A stretch of 35,510 nucleotides of DNA, taken from an uncultured Anaerovibrio sp. GTDB lineage: Bacteria; Bacillota; Negativicutes; Selenomonadales; Selenomonadaceae. How positions within the stretch are numbered: position 1 is the first letter of the stretch; each line of letters opens with the position of its first letter. The DNA lies in assembly GCA_934196075.1 (NCBI GenBank), contig CAKPVW010000016.1:1-35510 (forward strand), written 5' to 3'. Both the position numbers and the translations under genes were made by a program. The notes beneath the pieces are model-generated. The model searched no databases, had not been told where the DNA came from, and saw only the letters and a list, made by a program, of their open reading frames with translations. This document shows positions 7,041 to 14,682 of the stretch, piece after piece.

Positions 7041-8237
7041 ATGGCAAAGTTCGCAACAGTTGAGGAAGCAATTGATGAAATCAGAAACGGCAATATGATT
7101 ATTGTAGTTGATGATGAGGATCGTGAAAATGAGGGCGATATTATTGTAGCAGCAGAAAAATGTACTGCTGAGCACGTTAATTTTATGGCTACCTACGCCA
7201 AGGGGCTGATTTGTACTCCTGTTGAGGGGTATATTCTGGACAGATTGAAGATTGGCCAGATGGTTACCAATAATACTGATAATCATGAAACAGCCTTTAC
7301 TGTTTCTGTAGATGCCGTGAGCACTACTACTGGTATTTCGGCTTATGAGAGATGGGAAACTGTCAAGAAGATTATTGACCCTGAGGCTAGACCAGAGGAT
7401 TTCCGACGTCCAGGCCATGTATTCCCTCTGCGCTCTGTTCCAGGCGGTGTATTGCGTCGTGCAGGCCATACTGAAACCACCACTGATTTGGCTCGCTTGG
7501 CTGGCTTGATTCCTGCTGGCTGGTGCTGTGAGATTATGGATGATGATGGTCATATGATGCGTACACCACGGTTGATGGAATTTGCTGACAAGCATGGTTT
7601 GAAGATTATTACTGTTAAATCTCTCATTGAGTATCGCAAGAAAACTGAGTGTTTTGTGGAGAAGGTGGCTGAAGCTGATCTGCCAAGCAAATATGGTCAT
7701 TTCAGAATTCATGCCTATGAGAGCAAGCTGGATGGTAAATGCCATTTGGCTATTATGAAGGGTGATGTTCGGGGCAAGAAGGATGTGCTGGTAAGAGTAC
7801 ATTCCGAGTGCCTGACTGGTGATGCTTTGGGTTCCATGCGTTGTGACTGCGGTGAGCAGCTGGCTACTGCCCTGAAGAATATTGAGGCTGAGGGCTGCGG
7901 CGTGGTGCTTTATATGCGTCAGGAGGGCCGTGGTATTGGCCTGGCCAACAAGATGCGTGCTTATGAGTTGCAGGATAATGGCAAGGATACTGTAGAGGCT
8001 AATGTACTGCTGGGCTTTGCACCAGACGAGCGGGATTATGGTATCGGTGCTCAGATTTTGGCTGATTTGGGTCTGAGCAGCATTCGTTTGATGACTAACA
8101 ATCCTGCCAAGAGAGCAGGTTTGGAGGGATATGGCCTTAGCATTACTGAGCGGGTGCCTCTGGTTATGCCTGTCAATGAATACGATAAGAATTATATGAA
8201 GGTAAAGAGTGCCAAGATGGGACACATTCTGGGCTAA
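7041..8237 (+). CDS. ribBA: RibBA, DHBP synthase/GTP cyclohydrolase II fusion
   Basis: A 398-aa fusion that makes both riboflavin precursors: 3,4-dihydroxy-2-butanone 4-phosphate from ribulose 5-phosphate and the pyrimidine from GTP. The RibB half (about 1-200) has the acidic metal site DDEDRENEGD (24-33) and TTTGISAYER (96-104). The RibA half carries the zinc cysteines C257, C268 and C270 in HSECLTGDALGSMRCDC and the QEGRGIGL loop near 294. Both halves look complete. The gene follows ribE by 44 nt and has its own AAAGGAG site. Confidence 0.97.
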   Translation: MAKFATVEEAIDEIRNGNMIIVVDDEDRENEGDIIVAAEKCTAEHVNFMATYAKGLICTPVEGYILDRLKIGQMVTNNTDNHETAFTVSVDAVSTTTGISAYERWETVKKIIDPEARPEDFRRPGHVFPLRSVPGGVLRRAGHTETTTDLARLAGLIPAGWCCEIMDDDGHMMRTPRLMEFADKHGLKIITVKSLIEYRKKTECFVEKVAEADLPSKYGHFRIHAYESKLDGKCHLAIMKGDVRGKKDVLVRVHSECLTGDALGSMRCDCGEQLATALKNIEAEGCGVVLYMRQEGRGIGLANKMRAYELQDNGKDTVEANVLLGFAPDERDYGIGAQILADLGLSSIRLMTNNPAKRAGLEGYGLSITERVPLVMPVNEYDKNYMKVKSAKMGHILG

Positions 8238-8264
8238 GCTGTTGAATATTAAGGAGGATTTTTC

Positions 8265-8735
8265 ATGAAAGAGGTAAAGGTTTTGGAGGGCATGCTTAAT
8301 GCTCAGGGGTTGCGTTTTGGTATTGTGGTATCTCGTTTTAATGAGTTTTTTACGTCCAAACTGCTGGGCGGTGCTTTAGATACTCTGCATCGTCATGGTG
8401 CCAACGAGGATGATATTACTGTAGCTTGGGTACCTGGTGCCTTTGAGCTGCCATTGGTATCTAAGAAGATGGCTGAGTCCGGCAAATATGATGCCATCAT
8501 TGCTTTGGGTACAGTTATCCGTGGCTCTACTACTCATTATGATTATGTTTGCAACGAGGCTGCCAAGGGCATTGCTCAGGCTAGCATGGCTACTGGTGTG
8601 CCTGTTGCTTTTAGTGTAGTAACTACAGAGAATCTGGATCAGGCTATTGAGCGTTCTGGTACCAAGGCAGGCAATAAGGGTGCTGATGGTGCTATGACTG
8701 CCATTGAAATGGCCAATCTGCTGCGCCAGATTTGA
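8265..8735 (+). CDS. ribH: 6,7-dimethyl-8-ribityllumazine synthase
   Basis: A 156-aa subunit that condenses the butanone phosphate with the aminopyrimidine to make lumazine, the substrate of RibE; family members form pentamers or 60-subunit shells. Visible motifs are [13 protein letters not shown], the WVPGAFELP loop (55-63), [14 protein letters not shown] with the catalytic H91, and [13 protein letters not shown] at the C-terminal active-site edge. It has an AAGGAGG site and completes the riboflavin pathway in the operon. Confidence 0.97.
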   Translation: MKEVKVLEGMLNAQGLRFGIVVSRFNEFFTSKLLGGALDTLHRHGANEDDITVAWVPGAFELPLVSKKMAESGKYDAIIALGTVIRGSTTHYDYVCNEAAKGIAQASMATGVPVAFSVVTTENLDQAIERSGTKAGNKGADGAMTAIEMANLLRQI

Positions 8736-8753
8736 TAGGAGGCGGCAAGCTAT

Positions 8754-9311
8754 ATGAAAATCGGTGTAATTAGTGACACTCATGGCTGCCGTGACCATTG
8801 GGCCAAGGCTTATGATAAGTTTTTCAAGGATGCAGATTTGATTATTCATTCTGGAGATGTGCTTTATCATGGGCCTCGGAATCCTATGCTGGAGGATTAT
8901 AATCCAGCGGAGCTGGCAGAAAAAATCAATAGCTGTAGTCAGCCGGTGTTGATTTGCAAGGGAAATTGTGATTCAGAGGTGGATCAGCTGGTGTTGAATA
9001 CACCGATTCAGTCTCCTTATGTTCATGCCTTTGCTGATGGACGTCATATTGTGGCTACTCATGGTCATATGGTTGAGACTGATGATGCTAAGGATGCTAT
9101 GGCTGCGGCTATTAAGGCAGATATTTTTATCACTGGCCATGTGCATTATACAGTGCTGGAAAAAAGGGGCAATACTGTGTTCCTGAATCCTGGTTCTCCT
9201 TCTCTTTCCAAGCGGGAGGATGGACGTCAGACCTGTGCTGTAATTTCTGATGTTGATATTAAAGTTTATGATGTCAATACTGCCGAGGTATTGATGGAGT
9301 ATAATTTCTGA
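8754..9311 (+). CDS. YfcE-like metallophosphoesterase
   Basis: A 185-aa calcineurin-type phosphodiesterase with the full di-metal signature: D8-x-H10 in ISDTHG, D35 in HSGDVLYHG, N71 and D73 in KGNCDSEV, then ATHGHMVE and ITGHVHYT, and NPGSPSLSK near the end. E. coli YfcE hydrolyses phosphodiesters in vitro; the natural substrate is unknown. It is 18 nt behind ribH with an AGGAGG site, so it is probably the last gene of the riboflavin operon and might hydrolyse a phosphorylated flavin intermediate, though that is conjecture. Its stop codon lies within the left terminal repeat of the element that follows. Confidence 0.9.
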   Translation: MKIGVISDTHGCRDHWAKAYDKFFKDADLIIHSGDVLYHGPRNPMLEDYNPAELAEKINSCSQPVLICKGNCDSEVDQLVLNTPIQSPYVHAFADGRHIVATHGHMVETDDAKDAMAAAIKADIFITGHVHYTVLEKRGNTVFLNPGSPSLSKREDGRQTCAVISDVDIKVYDVNTAEVLMEYNF

Positions 9312-9868
9312 TTTGCAGAGGCATATATCTCAGTTTTTCCGAGATACAGCCTGCGGTCATAACGACTTTTGCTCTGTCGGCTAAATGACCCTACCTGATG
9401 ATTTATCCTTACGCCCAGATACCGCTTGTCGCTGAGCCAATTCACAGAAGCTGGAATGATAGAGAGTGCCACCGGGCTCACTTTTGCTTCGCAAAAGCAG
9501 GAAGCCTCCTAACGCAAAAGTGTCATGCCCCTCCGGCTGTTGGCGAATCATTCTGCCTTATCGATGCCACCAACTGATTTGCTACCACATAGCGGAGAAA
9601 GGTAATAATCTCAAACAGTGCCAAGGCGGGAAATCGCTGTGAATACACTAACTGAGAGGCATGGCATGTACCCTTCCACGGCATATTAATGCGCCTCGCT
9701 TCTTAACGAATTAAAGGCGTTAGAAGCTGAACGTAGTGACAGCTTCTAACGAGCTTTAATGAGTTTAGCAGCGTGAGGCACATTTATATAGCGCGAGCGT
9801 GCCGGGAAGGGTATTGCCATGCCTCAGTAAACAGTATTGTGAATAATCTATAACCTCTACAAATCAGA
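9307..9868. mobile_element. Gene-free element with terminal inverted repeats (MITE-like or large structured RNA)
   Basis: TTCTGATTTGCAGAGG at the left end (9306-9321) and CCTCTACAAATCAGAA at the right (9854-9869) are inverted copies matching at 15 of 16 positions. They enclose about 560 bp without a convincing gene. Inside are several compact hairpins: ATCTC/GAGAT (9327-9345), GGTCAT/ATGACC with nested CGAC/GTCG (9355-9390), CTTTTGC-TTC-GCAAAAG (9481-9497), and the large fold-back at 9645-9836. The left repeat overlaps the YfcE stop codon. No clear target duplication is visible. A minus-strand ORF (up to 9481) has no recognised domain. Either a non-autonomous transposable element or a structured non-coding RNA closed by a terminal stem fits. 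Confidence 0.55.
9645..9836. repeat. Large fold-back (imperfect palindrome)
   Basis: The core is a perfect 12-bp stem CGTTAGAAGCTG/CAGCTTCTAACG (9718-9729 and 9740-9751) with a 10-nt loop. Pairing continues outward through ATTAAAG/CTTTAAT, GCGCCTCGC/GCGTGAGGC-like arms, ACCCTTCC/GGAAGGGT and GGCATGGCA/TGCCATGCC to about 9645 and 9836. No T run follows on either strand, so it is not a simple terminator. Confidence 0.75.
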
Positions 9869-9889
9869 ATTTAGTTAGGAAGTGAAAAT

Positions 9890-10765
9890 ATGTCCGATAC
9901 ATTAGTAAAAGCCATTACCAAGGGTGTTCGTGTTTATGCGGCAGTTACTACGGATTTGGTTAATGAAGCCATCAAGCGCCATGATTGCTATCCTGTAGCG
10001 GCAGCAGCCCTAGGCAGAACCATGACTGGCGCCTTGCTTATGGCAGCTAATTTAAAAAACAAGGAAGCTATTACTGTTAATATCAGAGGTAATGGCCCCT
10101 TGGCCAATATAACAGCGGATGCTGTACCAGAAGGCTATGTGCGAGGCTATGTGGCCAATCCCCATGTGGAATTACCTCTGAATGCTCAGGGTAAGCTGGA
10201 TGTAGGAGGCGGCGTAGGACAGGGACTGGTAACTGTCACCAGGTTTACTGGGCTGAGAGAGCCAATGCGTGGCAGCAGTGAGATTGTCAGTGGTGAAATT
10301 GCTGAGGATTTGACCAATTATCTCTATGTTTCAGAGCAGACGCCTTCCAGTATTGGCTTGGGAGTTTTGGTAGATACTGATTTCAGTGCCAAGGCAGCTG
10401 GCGGTTTTATGATTCAGCCTATGCCTGATGCTGATGACGAGATTATTACCCGGCTAGAGGAGAATCTCCAATCGCTGCGTCCAGTTACTACTATGATTGC
10501 TGAGGGCAAGGGCCCAAGGGAAATTATAGAGGAAATTATGCCAGGTTTTCAGATGGAGTTTCTGACTACCACAGAGCTAGGTTTCAAATGTCAGTGCTCT
10601 AAGGAACGGTTGGAGGATGTACTGCTGAATCTCAACAGGGATGATATGTTGTCTCTTATTGAAGATGGACAGGCAGAGGTTTGCTGTCAGTTTTGTGGAG
10701 CAAAATACAACTTTACCAAAGCAGAATTGGAGCACCTTTTAAAATTAGCCGACTCTGTAAAGTAA
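9890..10765 (+). CDS. hslO: Hsp33, redox-regulated chaperone
   Basis: A 291-aa cytosolic holdase chaperone activated by oxidation. The N-terminal substrate-binding domain (about 1-180) has GRTMTGALLMAA and the glycine-rich RGNGPLANITADA. The C-terminal redox switch has the zinc-binding cysteines C234-x-C236 (KCQCS) and C266-x2-C269 (CQFCG), all four present, with an extra C265. Length is normal. The start follows TTAGGAAGTG. It begins just after the 9307-9868 element, and no clear promoter is visible ahead of it, so the element may provide or disturb its transcription. Confidence 0.96.
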   Translation: MSDTLVKAITKGVRVYAAVTTDLVNEAIKRHDCYPVAAAALGRTMTGALLMAANLKNKEAITVNIRGNGPLANITADAVPEGYVRGYVANPHVELPLNAQGKLDVGGGVGQGLVTVTRFTGLREPMRGSSEIVSGEIAEDLTNYLYVSEQTPSSIGLGVLVDTDFSAKAAGGFMIQPMPDADDEIITRLEENLQSLRPVTTMIAEGKGPREIIEEIMPGFQMEFLTTTELGFKCQCSKERLEDVLLNLNRDDMLSLIEDGQAEVCCQFCGAKYNFTKAELEHLLKLADSVK

Positions 10766-10771
10766 AAATAC

Positions 10772-10800
10772 TTTACAAGAATATTTTTTTCTGTTATAAT
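10772..10800 (+). promoter_or_regulatory. Upstream promoter of rpmB
   Basis: TTTACA (10772-10777) and TATAAT (10795-10800) with a 17-bp spacer, directly after hslO. Confidence 0.75.
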
Positions 10801-10859
10801 GACTAACGCAATGTGTGAATAGATATTATCAGTCCACTGGGTAATTTTTATTTGGATTC

Positions 10860-10889
10860 TTGCAATTGATAATGAGCGTGTGTTATAAT
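10860..10889 (+). promoter_or_regulatory. Second promoter of rpmB
   Basis: TTGCAA (10860-10865) and TATAAT (10884-10889) with an 18-bp spacer, about 58 bp before the start codon. Tandem promoters are common for ribosomal-protein genes. Confidence 0.65.
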
Positions 10890-10947
10890 ATTCATATTGT
10901 GTGTGAAGAGCGTACACACTCATAGATACTACAAGGAGGTGTGTTAC

Positions 10948-11139
10948 ATGGCAAGTGTATGTGAAGTATGCGGTAAGGGCGAGCTGAGCGGTAACAATGT
11001 CAGCCATTCTCATCTGAAGACTAAGCGTTCTTGGAAGCCAAACATCCAGCGCGTTCGCGCCAATGTTGAGGGCGAAGTTAAGCGCGTTAATGTTTGCACC
11101 CGTTGCCTGCGTTCTGGCAAGGTTGAGAGAGCTATCTAA
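10948..11139 (+). CDS. rpmB: Ribosomal protein bL28, zinc-binding form
   Basis: A 63-aa large-subunit protein. The start is the ATG after AAGGAGGTG, giving MASVCEVCGKG; an upstream in-frame start would add 17 non-family residues. The knuckle C5-x2-C8 near the N-terminus and a second C-x2-C in NVCTRCLRSGKV make this the zinc-containing form, so under zinc starvation it may be replaced by a cysteine-free paralogue elsewhere. It is a single-gene unit between two promoters and a strong terminator. Confidence 0.96.
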   Translation: MASVCEVCGKGELSGNNVSHSHLKTKRSWKPNIQRVRANVEGEVKRVNVCTRCLRSGKVERAI

Positions 11140-11167
11140 TTTGCGCAAAATATCTCAAATGATATAT

Positions 11168-11209
11168 CATAAGAAAAGCTGGTTATTGCTATAACCAGCT
11201 TTTCTTATG
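11168..11209. terminator. rpmB terminator, 19-bp perfect stem
   Basis: CATAAGAAAAGCTGGTTAT (11168-11186) and its exact reverse complement (11191-11209) surround a 4-nt loop. The right arm contains TTTTCTT and the left AAGAAAA, so it can stop transcription in both directions. Confidence 0.85.
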
Positions 11210-11275
11210 CCCTGCTAAATGTGGTCATACAACATAGTGATTCCTAAATAATTATGTGCTGACAAGGAAAAATAC

Positions 11276-11304
11276 TTGACAACATAGAGACAGCTAGTTA
11301 TAAT
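11276..11304 (+). promoter_or_regulatory. Promoter of the ylxM-ffh operon
   Basis: TTGACA (11276-11281) and TATAAT (11299-11304) with a 17-bp spacer, a perfect consensus and the best housekeeping promoter in the window. Confidence 0.85.
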
Positions 11305-11347
11305 AACTATGGTCGGATAAAGGTGTGTCTTGAAGGCAGGTGGTTAT

Positions 11348-11707
11348 ATGCTGGAACAGAGATTGTATCTGGCGCAGCTATATGATATATATGGACCATT
11401 GCTGACAGACAAGCAGCAGCGTTGCTTGGAGATGCATCTATTGGAGGATTTCTCCATGTCAGAGATAGGAGAGAGTCTGCAGGTATCACGACAAGCAGTA
11501 TATGATATACTGCATCGCTCGGAGCAGATTATGGCTGAATATGAAAAGAAGCTTAATTTAGCTCAGAGAGTTGCCAAGCAGCGTCATGAACTGACAGAAA
11601 TTTATGATGAACTTTCCTCTCTGGAGACAGAGGGGATCCAACAGCAGATGGCTGGTATTCTGCAAAAACTTGCACCATATACCGGACACGCTGGCCAGGA
11701 GGAATAG
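11348..11707 (+). CDS. ylxM: YlxM, SRP-associated HTH protein
   Basis: A 119-aa protein of the YlxM/p13 family, found next to ffh in many Bacillota and thought to modulate the signal recognition particle. The sigma-70 region-4-like helix-turn-helix is clear: LLTDKQQRCLEMHLLEDFSMSEIGESL and QVSRQAVYDILHRSEQ, followed by a coiled tail. I chose the ATG at 11348 after AGGTGG; a TTG 18 nt earlier is possible. It ends 2 nt before ffh, so translation is probably coupled. Confidence 0.92.
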   Translation: MLEQRLYLAQLYDIYGPLLTDKQQRCLEMHLLEDFSMSEIGESLQVSRQAVYDILHRSEQIMAEYEKKLNLAQRVAKQRHELTEIYDELSSLETEGIQQQMAGILQKLAPYTGHAGQEE

Positions 11708-11709
11708 AT

Positions 11710-13074
11710 TTGATTTTTGAAGGTTTGGCAGATCGTCTGCAGGAAACATTTAAAAAACTTCGGGGACATGGCAAGCTGACAGAGGATGATGTAAAGTCTG
11801 CTATGAAGGAAGTACGGATGGCTCTATTGGAGGCAGATGTAAACTTCAAGGTAGTAAAGGACTTTGTCAAGCGGGTAACCGAAAGAGCTATCGGGCAGGA
11901 TGTAATGGAGGCATTGACTCCAGCGCAGGTTGTTATCAAGATAGTTAATGAGGAGCTTACTGAGTTGATGGGTGGCTCCCAAAGCAAGATTAATATGTCA
12001 TCACAGCCGCCTACCATTATAATGATGGCAGGTTTGCAGGGTGCTGGTAAAACCACCTCTGCTGGCAAGCTGGGCTTGGCTCTGAAAAAACAGGGCAAGC
12101 GTCCTGTGCTTGTGGCTGCAGATATATATAGACCAGCAGCGGTAACTCAGCTGCAGGTTATTGGTAAGCAGTTGGATATTCCAGTATTCTCCATGGAGCC
12201 TGGAACAGATGCTGTTACCATAGCAAAATCCTCTTTGAATTATGCTTTTACTCATGCTAATGATGTGGTTATCATAGATACCGCAGGTCGACTTCATATT
12301 AATGAGGAGTTGATGCAGGAGCTGAAGGACATAAAGCGGGAGGTCAAGCCACATGAAATTCTGCTGGTTGTAGATGCTATGACCGGTCAGGATGCAGTAA
12401 ATGTGGCTGAAAGCTTCAATAAGGACTTGGAGCTGACAGGTTTGATTCTCACCAAGATGGATGGCGATTCTCGTGGTGGTGCGGCTCTGTCTGTAAAGGC
12501 AGTAACTGGCTGTCCAGTAAAGTTAATCGGTGTCGGTGAGAAGTTGGAACCATTGCAGCCTTTCTATCCAGATCGTATGGCTTCCCGTATTTTGGGTATG
12601 GGTGATGTGCTTTCCCTGATTGAGAAGGCTCAGGATGCCTTTGATATGAAGGAAGCTGAGGCACTCAAGCAGAAGCTGCGCAAGGAAGATTTCACCTTGG
12701 ATGATTTTCTGAAGCAGATGAAGCAGGTTCGCAAGCTTGGCTCCTTTGAGCAGATTATTGGTATGATTCCTGGTCTGGGCAGTCAGGTTAAGGATGCCCT
12801 AAAGGATAAGGACATAGATTTGAATGGCAAAGAAATGCGCCAAATTGAAGCTATTATTTTGGCTATGACTCCTGAGGAGCGGGCCAAAACCAAGATCATC
12901 AATGGCAGCCGCCGTAAGCGTATTGCTAAAGGCAGCGGCACAAGAGTGCAGGATGTCAATAAGCTTCTCAAGCAGTTTGACGAAATGCAGAAGATGGTAA
13001 AACGTATGAAGAAAATGCAAAATGGCAAAAAAGGCGGCCTTTTCGGCGGTATGAAATTACCATTTATGCATTAA
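11710..13074 (+). CDS. ffh: Ffh, signal recognition particle GTPase
   Basis: A 454-aa protein that binds signal sequences of nascent membrane proteins and brings ribosomes to FtsY at the membrane. The N-domain helices come first (1-100), then the G domain with P-loop GLQGAGKTT (108-116), DIYRPAA (138-144), DTAGR (190-194) and TKMD (248-251). The methionine-rich M domain follows from about 300 with the RNA-binding stretch [13 protein letters not shown] and a C-terminal [11 protein letters not shown] run. It starts at a TTG 7 nt after AGGAGG, the only start compatible with the family N-terminus. Confidence 0.97.
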   Translation: MIFEGLADRLQETFKKLRGHGKLTEDDVKSAMKEVRMALLEADVNFKVVKDFVKRVTERAIGQDVMEALTPAQVVIKIVNEELTELMGGSQSKINMSSQPPTIIMMAGLQGAGKTTSAGKLGLALKKQGKRPVLVAADIYRPAAVTQLQVIGKQLDIPVFSMEPGTDAVTIAKSSLNYAFTHANDVVIIDTAGRLHINEELMQELKDIKREVKPHEILLVVDAMTGQDAVNVAESFNKDLELTGLILTKMDGDSRGGAALSVKAVTGCPVKLIGVGEKLEPLQPFYPDRMASRILGMGDVLSLIEKAQDAFDMKEAEALKQKLRKEDFTLDDFLKQMKQVRKLGSFEQIIGMIPGLGSQVKDALKDKDIDLNGKEMRQIEAIILAMTPEERAKTKIINGSRRKRIAKGSGTRVQDVNKLLKQFDEMQKMVKRMKKMQNGKKGGLFGGMKLPFMH

Positions 13075-13109
13075 CTATATAAGTAAGTATATCTTCTATA
13101 CAATAGAGT

Positions 13110-13133
13110 TTAGATATACCATATCTAAGGAGG
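13110..13133 (+). promoter_or_regulatory. Hairpin abutting the rpsP Shine-Dalgarno
   Basis: TTAGATAT (13110-13117) and ATATCTAA (13121-13128) form an 8-bp perfect stem with a 3-nt loop, and the last bases overlap the AAGGAGGTG site (13127-13135). It could limit ribosome access to rpsP relative to ffh. Confidence 0.5.
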
Positions 13134-13144
13134 TGAATTTTCAC

Positions 13145-13420
13145 ATGGCAGTAAAGATTCGTTTGAACCGTATGGGTGCTAAGAAGAACCCTTTCTATCG
13201 TATTGTTGTAGCTGATTCCCGCGCACCACGCGATGGCCGTTTCATCGAGGTAGTTGGCAACTATGACTCCACCAAGGAGCCAGCAGTAGTAAACATCGAC
13301 GAGGAGAAGGCTCTGGAGTGGATGTCTAAGGGTGCACAGCCTACTGATACAGTTCGTTCTTTGTTCTCCAAGCAGGGCATCATGGCTAAGTTTGATGCAG
13401 CTAAGCATGCTAAAGACTAA
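13145..13420 (+). CDS. rpsP: Ribosomal protein bS16
   Basis: A 91-aa small-subunit protein with the family start [26 protein letters not shown] and the [12 protein letters not shown] core. The ATG at 13145 follows AAGGAGGTG; a GTG 12 nt earlier lies within the ribosome site. It starts the classic rpsP-khpA-ylqD-rimM-trmD order, 70 nt after ffh, with a hairpin against its Shine-Dalgarno. Confidence 0.97.
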   Translation: MAVKIRLNRMGAKKNPFYRIVVADSRAPRDGRFIEVVGNYDSTKEPAVVNIDEEKALEWMSKGAQPTDTVRSLFSKQGIMAKFDAAKHAKD

Positions 13421-13434
13421 GAAAGAGGCATAGC

Positions 13435-13665
13435 ATGAAAGAGATCGTTGAGATTATCGCGAGGTCTCTTGTAGACAATCCTGATCAGGTTGTGGTTAAG
13501 GAGAAGCAGGACGATGGTATTGTCCTCTTCGAACTTCATGTCGCTGACGAGGATATGGGCAAGGTAATTGGCAAATCAGGACGTATTGCGAAAGCTTTAC
13601 GTACTGTTGTCAAGGCCGCAGCTACTCGTGAGAATAAAAAAGTGAATGTAGAAATAGTTAGCTGA
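13435..13665 (+). CDS. khpA: KhpA, KH-domain RNA-binding protein
   Basis: A 76-aa protein (YlqC in Bacillus) consisting of one KH domain with the GxxG loop in MGKVIGKSGRIAKALR. Family members dimerise with KhpB/Jag and bind many RNAs, affecting cell length and division in streptococci. It lies 14 nt after rpsP with an AGAGG site. Length and position are typical. Confidence 0.95.
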   Translation: MKEIVEIIARSLVDNPDQVVVKEKQDDGIVLFELHVADEDMGKVIGKSGRIAKALRTVVKAAATRENKKVNVEIVS

Positions 13666-13681
13666 TAACCTCAGCCGAAAC

Positions 13682-13703
13682 TGCGGCAGATTTTTCTGCC
13701 GCA
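13682..13703 (+). terminator. Intercistronic hairpin after khpA
   Basis: TGCGGCAG (13682-13689) pairs perfectly with CTGCCGCA (13696-13703). The following ATTTCTATATATA is only weakly T-rich, so it is an attenuator or RNA-stabilising hairpin rather than a strong terminator. Confidence 0.5.
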
Positions 13704-13751
13704 ATTTCTATATATACGAGAATTTTTTTAGAGAAAATGGGGGCTTGTAAA

Positions 13752-14171
13752 ATGGATAAGGTTTTGGTAAAATTTCCACTCACCATTAAAGCAAAAATGA
13801 CCGATAAATTGAAGGCAAAGATGTTGGATGAACTGGAAAAGGGCATGCAGCAGGCAGAGCTGGAGATTTCCCAGATAAATATTGAAGAAAACAAGGCTAT
13901 TCAGCAGGAAAGCGCCAATGGTCAGGAGCCATCTCAGGAAACTATGGCTATGATTCATCAGCATTTTGGCGTGGAGCGTCAGAAGCGTCAGGAATATGTA
14001 GCCAAGGCTCAGGCTCGCCATGACGAGTTGGAGAAGCTGGGTCCTGGTGCAGAGATTGTTCAGGGAACTACTGAGCGTTTTGTAGAGCTGAAGGTTGGAG
14101 ATAATATCCGTGACCAGTTCAATGTGGAAGTAGTGGTGGAAGATGATAAGATCATCGCAATCCGCAGCTAA
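13752..14171 (+). CDS. ylqD: YlqD-family protein
   Basis: A 139-aa protein in the position held by ylqD between khpA and rimM in Bacillota; its function is unknown. It shows the pattern of the family: a short N-terminal strand-rich part (MDKVLVKFPLTIKAKMTDKLKAKM), a long charged helix or coiled coil (about 20-100), and a small C-terminal beta part (FVELKVGDNIRDQFNVEVVVEDDKIIAI). I prefer the ATG at 13752 after GGGGG; one at 13737 is in frame. Its end overlaps rimM by 29 nt. Confidence 0.75.
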   Translation: MDKVLVKFPLTIKAKMTDKLKAKMLDELEKGMQQAELEISQINIEENKAIQQESANGQEPSQETMAMIHQHFGVERQKRQEYVAKAQARHDELEKLGPGAEIVQGTTERFVELKVGDNIRDQFNVEVVVEDDKIIAIRS

Positions 14172-14682
14172 GGCGGCTAAAATTTCTCATAAGGATCATA
14201 TTGTTATTGGTAAAATAGGTGCTCCTCATGGTGTACATGGTGAAATGCGGGTAATTCCTTTGACAGATTTTCCTGAGCGCTTCCAGACCTTGACACAGGT
14301 TTACGCTGGGTATGATCTGATGGATGTAGAGGATTGCTGGTATCACAAGCAGTTTGTTATTATGAAGCTGAAACAGTGTCCTCATAGAGAGGCGGCTGCG
14401 GAGCTTACAGGCAGATTGCTTTATGTAGATAAGTCTGAAGCCATGCCATTAGGTGAGGGAGAATACTATACCTTTGACATTATTGGTCTGGAGCTATTTG
14501 ACTTGGAGGGAAATTCTCTAGGGCATATTACCGAGGTGCTAAAAACAGGCAGCAATGATGTTTATGTAGCCTCCCGCAAGGGACAGGCTAAGCAGTTGAT
14601 GATACCTGCCCTAAAGGCTGTAGTTAAGGAAATTGATGTGCCAGGGGGCCGTATGGTAGTGGATATGCCGGAGGAAGTCTGA
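14143..14682 (+). CDS. rimM: RimM, 30S maturation factor
   Basis: A 179-aa protein that helps assemble the head of the 30S subunit by binding uS19. The N-terminal barrel carries VIGKIGAPHGVHGEMRVIPLTDFPERF, and the C-terminal PRC-barrel has YYTFDIIGLELFDLEGNSLGHI and KQLMIPALKAVVKEIDVPGGRMVV. The ATG at 14143 lies inside ylqD and gives a somewhat long N-terminus, but no later ATG would keep the barrel. Its TGA overlaps the trmD ATG by one base, so the two are translationally coupled. Confidence 0.93.
   Translation: MIRSSQSAAKAAKISHKDHIVIGKIGAPHGVHGEMRVIPLTDFPERFQTLTQVYAGYDLMDVEDCWYHKQFVIMKLKQCPHREAAAELTGRLLYVDKSEAMPLGEGEYYTFDIIGLELFDLEGNSLGHITEVLKTGSNDVYVASRKGQAKQLMIPALKAVVKEIDVPGGRMVVDMPEEV

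Noticed and set aside
6831..8225. 464-aa minus-strand open frame opposite ribE and ribBA
   Set aside because: It lies antisense to well-conserved genes with complete motifs; its length results from codon composition of the sense strand.
9266..9481. 71-aa minus-strand ORF inside the 9307-9868 element
   Set aside because: It overlaps the YfcE 3' end and hairpin structures, has no plausible ribosome site, and shows no recognised domain; it would be reconsidered if conserved copies keep the frame.
9645..9836. 6S RNA
   Set aside because: Size and overall hairpin shape are similar, but the 12-bp perfect apical stem, the lack of a recognisable central bubble and the absence of a promoter or terminator argue against it.
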